This document shows, piece after piece, positions 60,537 through 64,000 of a stretch of DNA of 64,000 nucleotides (positions are counted from its first letter, which is position 1; every line of letters starts with the position of its first letter). The DNA is taken from the NCBI GenBank assembly GCA_035772405.1, contig JAYKKM010000034.1, positions 124,001 to 188,000 on the forward strand, read 5' to 3'. Under the pieces are notes generated by a model. That model searched no databases, was not told the origin of the DNA, and was given only the letters and a program-made list of their open reading frames with translations. This DNA is from Chrysogorgia sp. JL179-B06. Its lineage: Eukaryota; Cnidaria; Anthozoa; Scleralcyonacea; Chrysogorgiidae. Made by a program: the position numbers and the translations under genes.

Positions 60537-61997
60537 CTAAAGCAATACAAAGAATACAGATGAATATATGTAAGACAGAATCGAAATAATCTTTTAGTAT
60601 TTTTTTATTATTAAAACATTATTTCAATATGCAGTCCACTTCACAAAATTTGCTCTTCCTTGGAGCCATATGTACTTACTAATATAATAATTATCCGAGA
60701 GTAGTAAAACAGTAGAGTTCTGCGTAGACAGTGTTTTGGATATATATAGTAAGGTGAAAAGGTTTCGAGCAGAGCCCTCCATCAGAGTAAGACCTCCGCT
60801 CGAAACGTATTTCGTTCAGACTAAAAATCTTGGCACTTCGCCACTTTTTCACTTTGCTAATATAAGAATTATAATTAGAGAGGATTTAATATTGTCAAAT
60901 ACATATATGGAAAAAGTGACTCTCGGAATCAACGTTTCGGCGCTCTAACCTTTGAGCTAATGAGACACGGTCAGAACAGTCAGTGATTTCTCCATATACA
61001 TATTAAATTCGACGCTTTCACTCGACACCAACAGGCACACATCTCATCTTTCCATAACGTGGAGCAATTTACTGCTATTACTAGGAGTAATCAAAGATTA
61101 TGTAAGTGCGTTCGACGCATGTGGACCAGTCTGTAACGAATTATGAAAACAAATATAGCTAATAAATATCTTACAGCGTCTTAATTGAAGGAGACACTGT
61201 AACCTGGATGTTTTTGACAACGGTGACATCCCGCATGATAGTGGAACACGGCAACAAACGACAGCGTCTTAATTCAAGGAGACACTATCTAAACGTCAAT
61301 GTTTTTGACAACGGTGACATCCCGCATTCGCGTTCGTTAGTTCGATTTGAAATATGACCGCTCGACTGCTATAAGTCAGCAAATATTAAAAACGTGAAGT
61401 TCGATTTGGGAGAAGTGCCGCTTCGCGAGGCTTGCTCGTTTCGAGTAAATGTTGTTCGAATTAATTAGATGTATGGCGTTCAAATGGTCATATTGACTTT
61501 TGACATCATAAACGCGCCATATGATTACCGTAGTTTAATATTACAAGGCTATACGATCGACTTTATACGCGGTTATTATTCTACATTCTATTTATTTGAT
61601 CCTCCATTGGTTTCTTGCAAAAAAGTTCGGTTTCTTGCAAGAAAGTTCGGTTTCTTGCAAGAAAGTTCGGTTACTTGCAAGTCGTTCTATTTGACCGCTG
61701 TTTTTTCAAATTTCGCTATTTTTCGACCCAGTTGTAATAAATAACACTTGATCCTTTGTCTGAGCCTGAGGACCATTGACACTTGATGAATTCAAGATGT
61801 CTACACTTCAAGATGTAAATAAAGCTGTGAAAAAGCTTAGTTTGCAAGGTATGTAAATAATGCTATTGTTTGGTTATCAGCATTATATGTATTATAGACT
61901 CTCGATTCATTCTGTTTATTTCTGTCAAAAAACCACAACAAAACATCCTCGACGCTATGGAAATTTTCTTGCGTGTAACTTTAATCGATCGTTTGCG
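60537..61997. other. Intronic repeats
   Basis: Contains GCGTCTTAATTCAAGGAGACACT..GGTGACATCCCGCAT twice (61173-61236 and 61264-61327), a dispersed repeat (61468-61606) shared with 16929-17075, and GGTTTCTTGCAAGAAAGTTC repeats (61608-61680). No exon identified. Confidence 0.6.
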
Positions 61998-62505
61998 CCT
62001 AATACCAGCCTCGTACCCAGGCGCTTGTTTTGCTTTGCGCGACTTGCGGGGGCTGAGCGCGCGGGGGCTTTTGGGGAGGACGCGACGAGACAATTTAGCG
62101 CCTGGCAGAAAATGACCGATATGTGAAGAATCCTGACCGATATCGGAAAGTTCATCATATTATACAATTGCTTCGTTCTATTTTAAAACCCCGTTTAATT
62201 TTGATAACTATCAACAACGACAACAAGTACACACAATAGAAACCTTCGACATTATATTTAAATAGATTTTAGAGCAACCTGGTTTGTATTTCTGCCTTTA
62301 AATGCGGTTTCAAAAGTGGATGGGTATTCTAAAATTGCTCCCAAGTGAGCAGGTCTTCTGGAATAATCGAAATTGCAAGTTCTGCCAGGCGTTCTTCCCA
62401 GCAGCCCCTCCGCGCCTCGCTCGCCCCGCTCTTCCGCCTAGCCGCTCCTACGCCTTGGAAGGATTGAGACGCCTGGGTACGAGGCAGGTCCCGAGGCCTA
62501 ATGCC
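61998..62505. mobile_element. MULE-like MITE, CCTCGTACCCAGGCG family
   Basis: Left AGCCTCGTACCCAGGCGC near 62007 and right GCCTGGGTACGAGGC near 62474-62485 are inverted. CCTAATACC (61998-62006) and CCTAATGCC (62497-62505) may be a 9-bp duplication with one change. The family also appears at 17076-17130. Non-coding. Confidence 0.55.
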
Positions 62506-62875
62506 ATAATCTATTCCAAATTCCAAAACGGTAATTTATTCAAAAAGGGCAAAGATTTTATCTTGATTTCTTTTAGCTGTAAAGCACAGGTAACCCATAA
62601 CATGCAAGATTAGAATGCGTTCTCCTTCGTCGAACGCAATAACTATATACAAAAACGAGAAAGATGTAAAGTTGTTTGCAAACAGATATATAAGGAAGGA
62701 GCCAACGTGTTTTTCCTCTGGGAAGCTATATATTCCAAAGAACAGCCCCTTGTAAGTAAAGTTTTTTTTGATTGCTTTGAACTGAAGTCTAGGAACAAAA
62801 ATGTCGAAATTTGAGTCACGAAATGATAATATATTGAATTAGTTATAATATATTGAATGATATATTGAATTATGG
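62506..62875. other. Intronic sequence
   Basis: AT-rich. TATATTGAATTA-type repeats near 62830-62870 precede the SINE. No gene seen. Confidence 0.4.
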
Positions 62876-63233
62876 AGACTTCGGTGGTCTAGTGGTCAGG
62901 GCCACTGCCTCCCACCTCTGAGGTCAATAGTTCAAATCCTGTGTTCGGACATTTGATCGCACGTGGAAAGAGTTGGTCAACACTCTGCCGAAAGTCGTGG
63001 GTTTTCTCCGGGTTCTCCGGTTTCCTCCCACAGGGAAGTTGACAGGGCGGGTTAGGATAAATAATTAGGAAAACTAATGATGATAAAAACTGTAAAAATA
63101 AATAGCTAAGGTTAATTGATTGGGGGTACTGGGTACTAGGTAGTGAATATAATAGAATAAATTGTCGATGTTGCATTTGATCATATACACATGCTAATTT
63201 GCGCTATATAAATAGTAAACATTATTATTTTAT
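62876..63233 (+). mobile_element. tRNA-derived SINE
   Basis: A box TGGTCTAGTGGTCAGGG and B box GTTCAAATCC lie about 40 bases apart, followed by a conserved central block GTGGGTTTTCTCCGGGTTCT and a 3' GCTATATAAATAGTAAAC with ATTATT tail. Good structure for a pol III-transcribed SINE. Confidence 0.8.
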
Positions 63234-63319
63234 TAGTTTGAACAAATTTCTGAAAAATGTATTCAGGAACCATATATTAGTAATGGTTTTGTACATAGTA
63301 AGGTGCTGATGTCGTCTAT

Positions 63320-63790
63320 CCTTAAAGTGCCCATGACCCCAAATACGATATTACTGATATAGATGCTACATGAAGTGAAAAGTTGAATAGCAAAATATTT
63401 TATGATTTGAGCTTTGCGTTGATGTGCTATAAAGGTTTGTTTGTCCGAAATGCTAATGAGTGTGACGTCATTTACGGCATCATTTCGGATACAATATTCT
63501 ACTGTTAAAGCAAATTAATCTAACTCAAACGTTGATGATGTACTTGACCACTATAGTAAAGATTTTATCAACTTTTTCACTCAAATCCTTAACCAGTCTA
63601 TCACACGGAAAGCAGAAAAGAAAGCCAAATGCCGTAAATGACGTCACACTCATTACCATTTCTGACAAACAAATCTTTATAGCACATCAACGCAAAGCTC
63701 AAATCATAAAATATTTTGGCATTCAACTTTTCACTTCATGTAGCATCTATATCAGTAATATCGTATTTGGGGTCATGGGCACTTTAAGTC
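63320..63790. mobile_element. Foldback MITE with about 155-bp arms
   Basis: Ends TTAAAGTGCCCATGACCCC and inverse; arms share GATATTACTGATATAGATGC and TTTGCGTTGATGTGCTATAAA. TTAA or TA at the edges hints at target preference. A 90-codon ORF across the right arm is not accepted. Confidence 0.85.
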
Positions 63791-64000
63791 TAGTCCTAGT
63801 TTAGCCTAAGTCAGACAATAAATCAGCTGATTTACTGACAGAATAATCAGCTCATAAGAATGATTCTGGCAGCTTGAGATTGAAGTTGTGCAAGTTTAAA
63901 AGCTAGTTCTCTAGCTAGATGACCTCATATACTGTCACAATAATCGAAATTAGTTAGTATTGAAGTGTTTATGGAGTGAAAAATTCAGTTGGAAATAAAC
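63791..64000. other. Unassigned sequence
   Basis: Nothing recognised. Confidence 0.4.

Noticed and set aside
62876..62950. Possible functional tRNA gene
   Set aside because: A and B boxes are present but no cloverleaf or acceptor stem; downstream sequence is that of a SINE.

Overview
This is animal nuclear DNA, most likely cnidarian and probably anthozoan. That inference rests on intron-containing genes, spliced exons of an M1-family aminopeptidase, Penelope-like and L2/CR1-like retroelements, a tRNA-derived SINE, many foldback MITEs and dispersed CCTCGTACCCAGG-type repeats. No rRNA, complete tRNA or CRISPR array was seen. Nearly everything is mobile DNA lying between or beside exons of one host gene on the minus strand. 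Four exons of an aminopeptidase N-like gene were recognised, in order 60409-60536, 45225-45372, 16785-16880 and 15918-16091, all with consensus splice sites.

Layout. 1-4180: a TA-flanked foldback MITE, a decayed Penelope-like element (reverse transcriptase plus GIY-YIG) with a hammerhead-like motif after it, and a second Penelope fragment. 4187-13936: a DNA transposon with TIRs, a 7-bp target duplication (AAGTGCG), a multi-exon transposase-like gene on plus and a RecQ-type helicase on minus (resembles helicase-bearing Academ elements). Its right TIR is split by a 5'-truncated L2/CR1-like retrotransposon. 13944-17559: palindromic foldback elements and two host exons. 17560-22331 and 40692-42897: one 30-bp minisatellite interrupted by Polinton 1.

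Polinton 1 (22332-40691, 18.36 kb) is flanked by the 6-bp duplication GAGGAT and has 830-bp TIRs. It carries protein-primed DNA polymerase B, a thymidine kinase, a BRO-N/VRR-NUC-like/zinc-finger protein, a fibre-like protein, two tandem minor-capsid-like genes, a chromodomain integrase, a major-capsid-like gene, a packaging ATPase and several membrane or basic proteins. No adenain-like protease was found. Polinton 2 (48310-59430, 11.12 kb) is flanked by the 6-bp duplication AACGTC and has 2.2-kb TIRs. It belongs to a different lineage: chromodomain integrase, minor and major capsid proteins, a basic core-like protein, an adenain-like protease, a zinc-finger/ATPase and two conserved unknowns, but no DNA polymerase. 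Its TIRs each carry an intact small ORF with a Bcl-2 BH1-like motif and C-terminal hydrophobic anchor, plus decayed relatives of that motif. The right TIR also holds a copy of the integrase N-terminal half, which suggests that an inverted terminal duplication replaced the polymerase end.

How the genes fit together: each Polinton looks like an endogenised virus-like element (integrase for insertion, polymerase for replication in element 1, capsid proteins, ATPase and protease for virions). Several genes (major capsid and second minor capsid of element 1, minor capsid of element 2, transposase and helicase of the 4-14 kb transposon) are broken by single frame changes. Both decay and assembly indels remain possible. 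The strongest leads are the Bcl-2-like TIR gene, the polymerase-less Polinton and the minisatellite insertion with exact target duplication.
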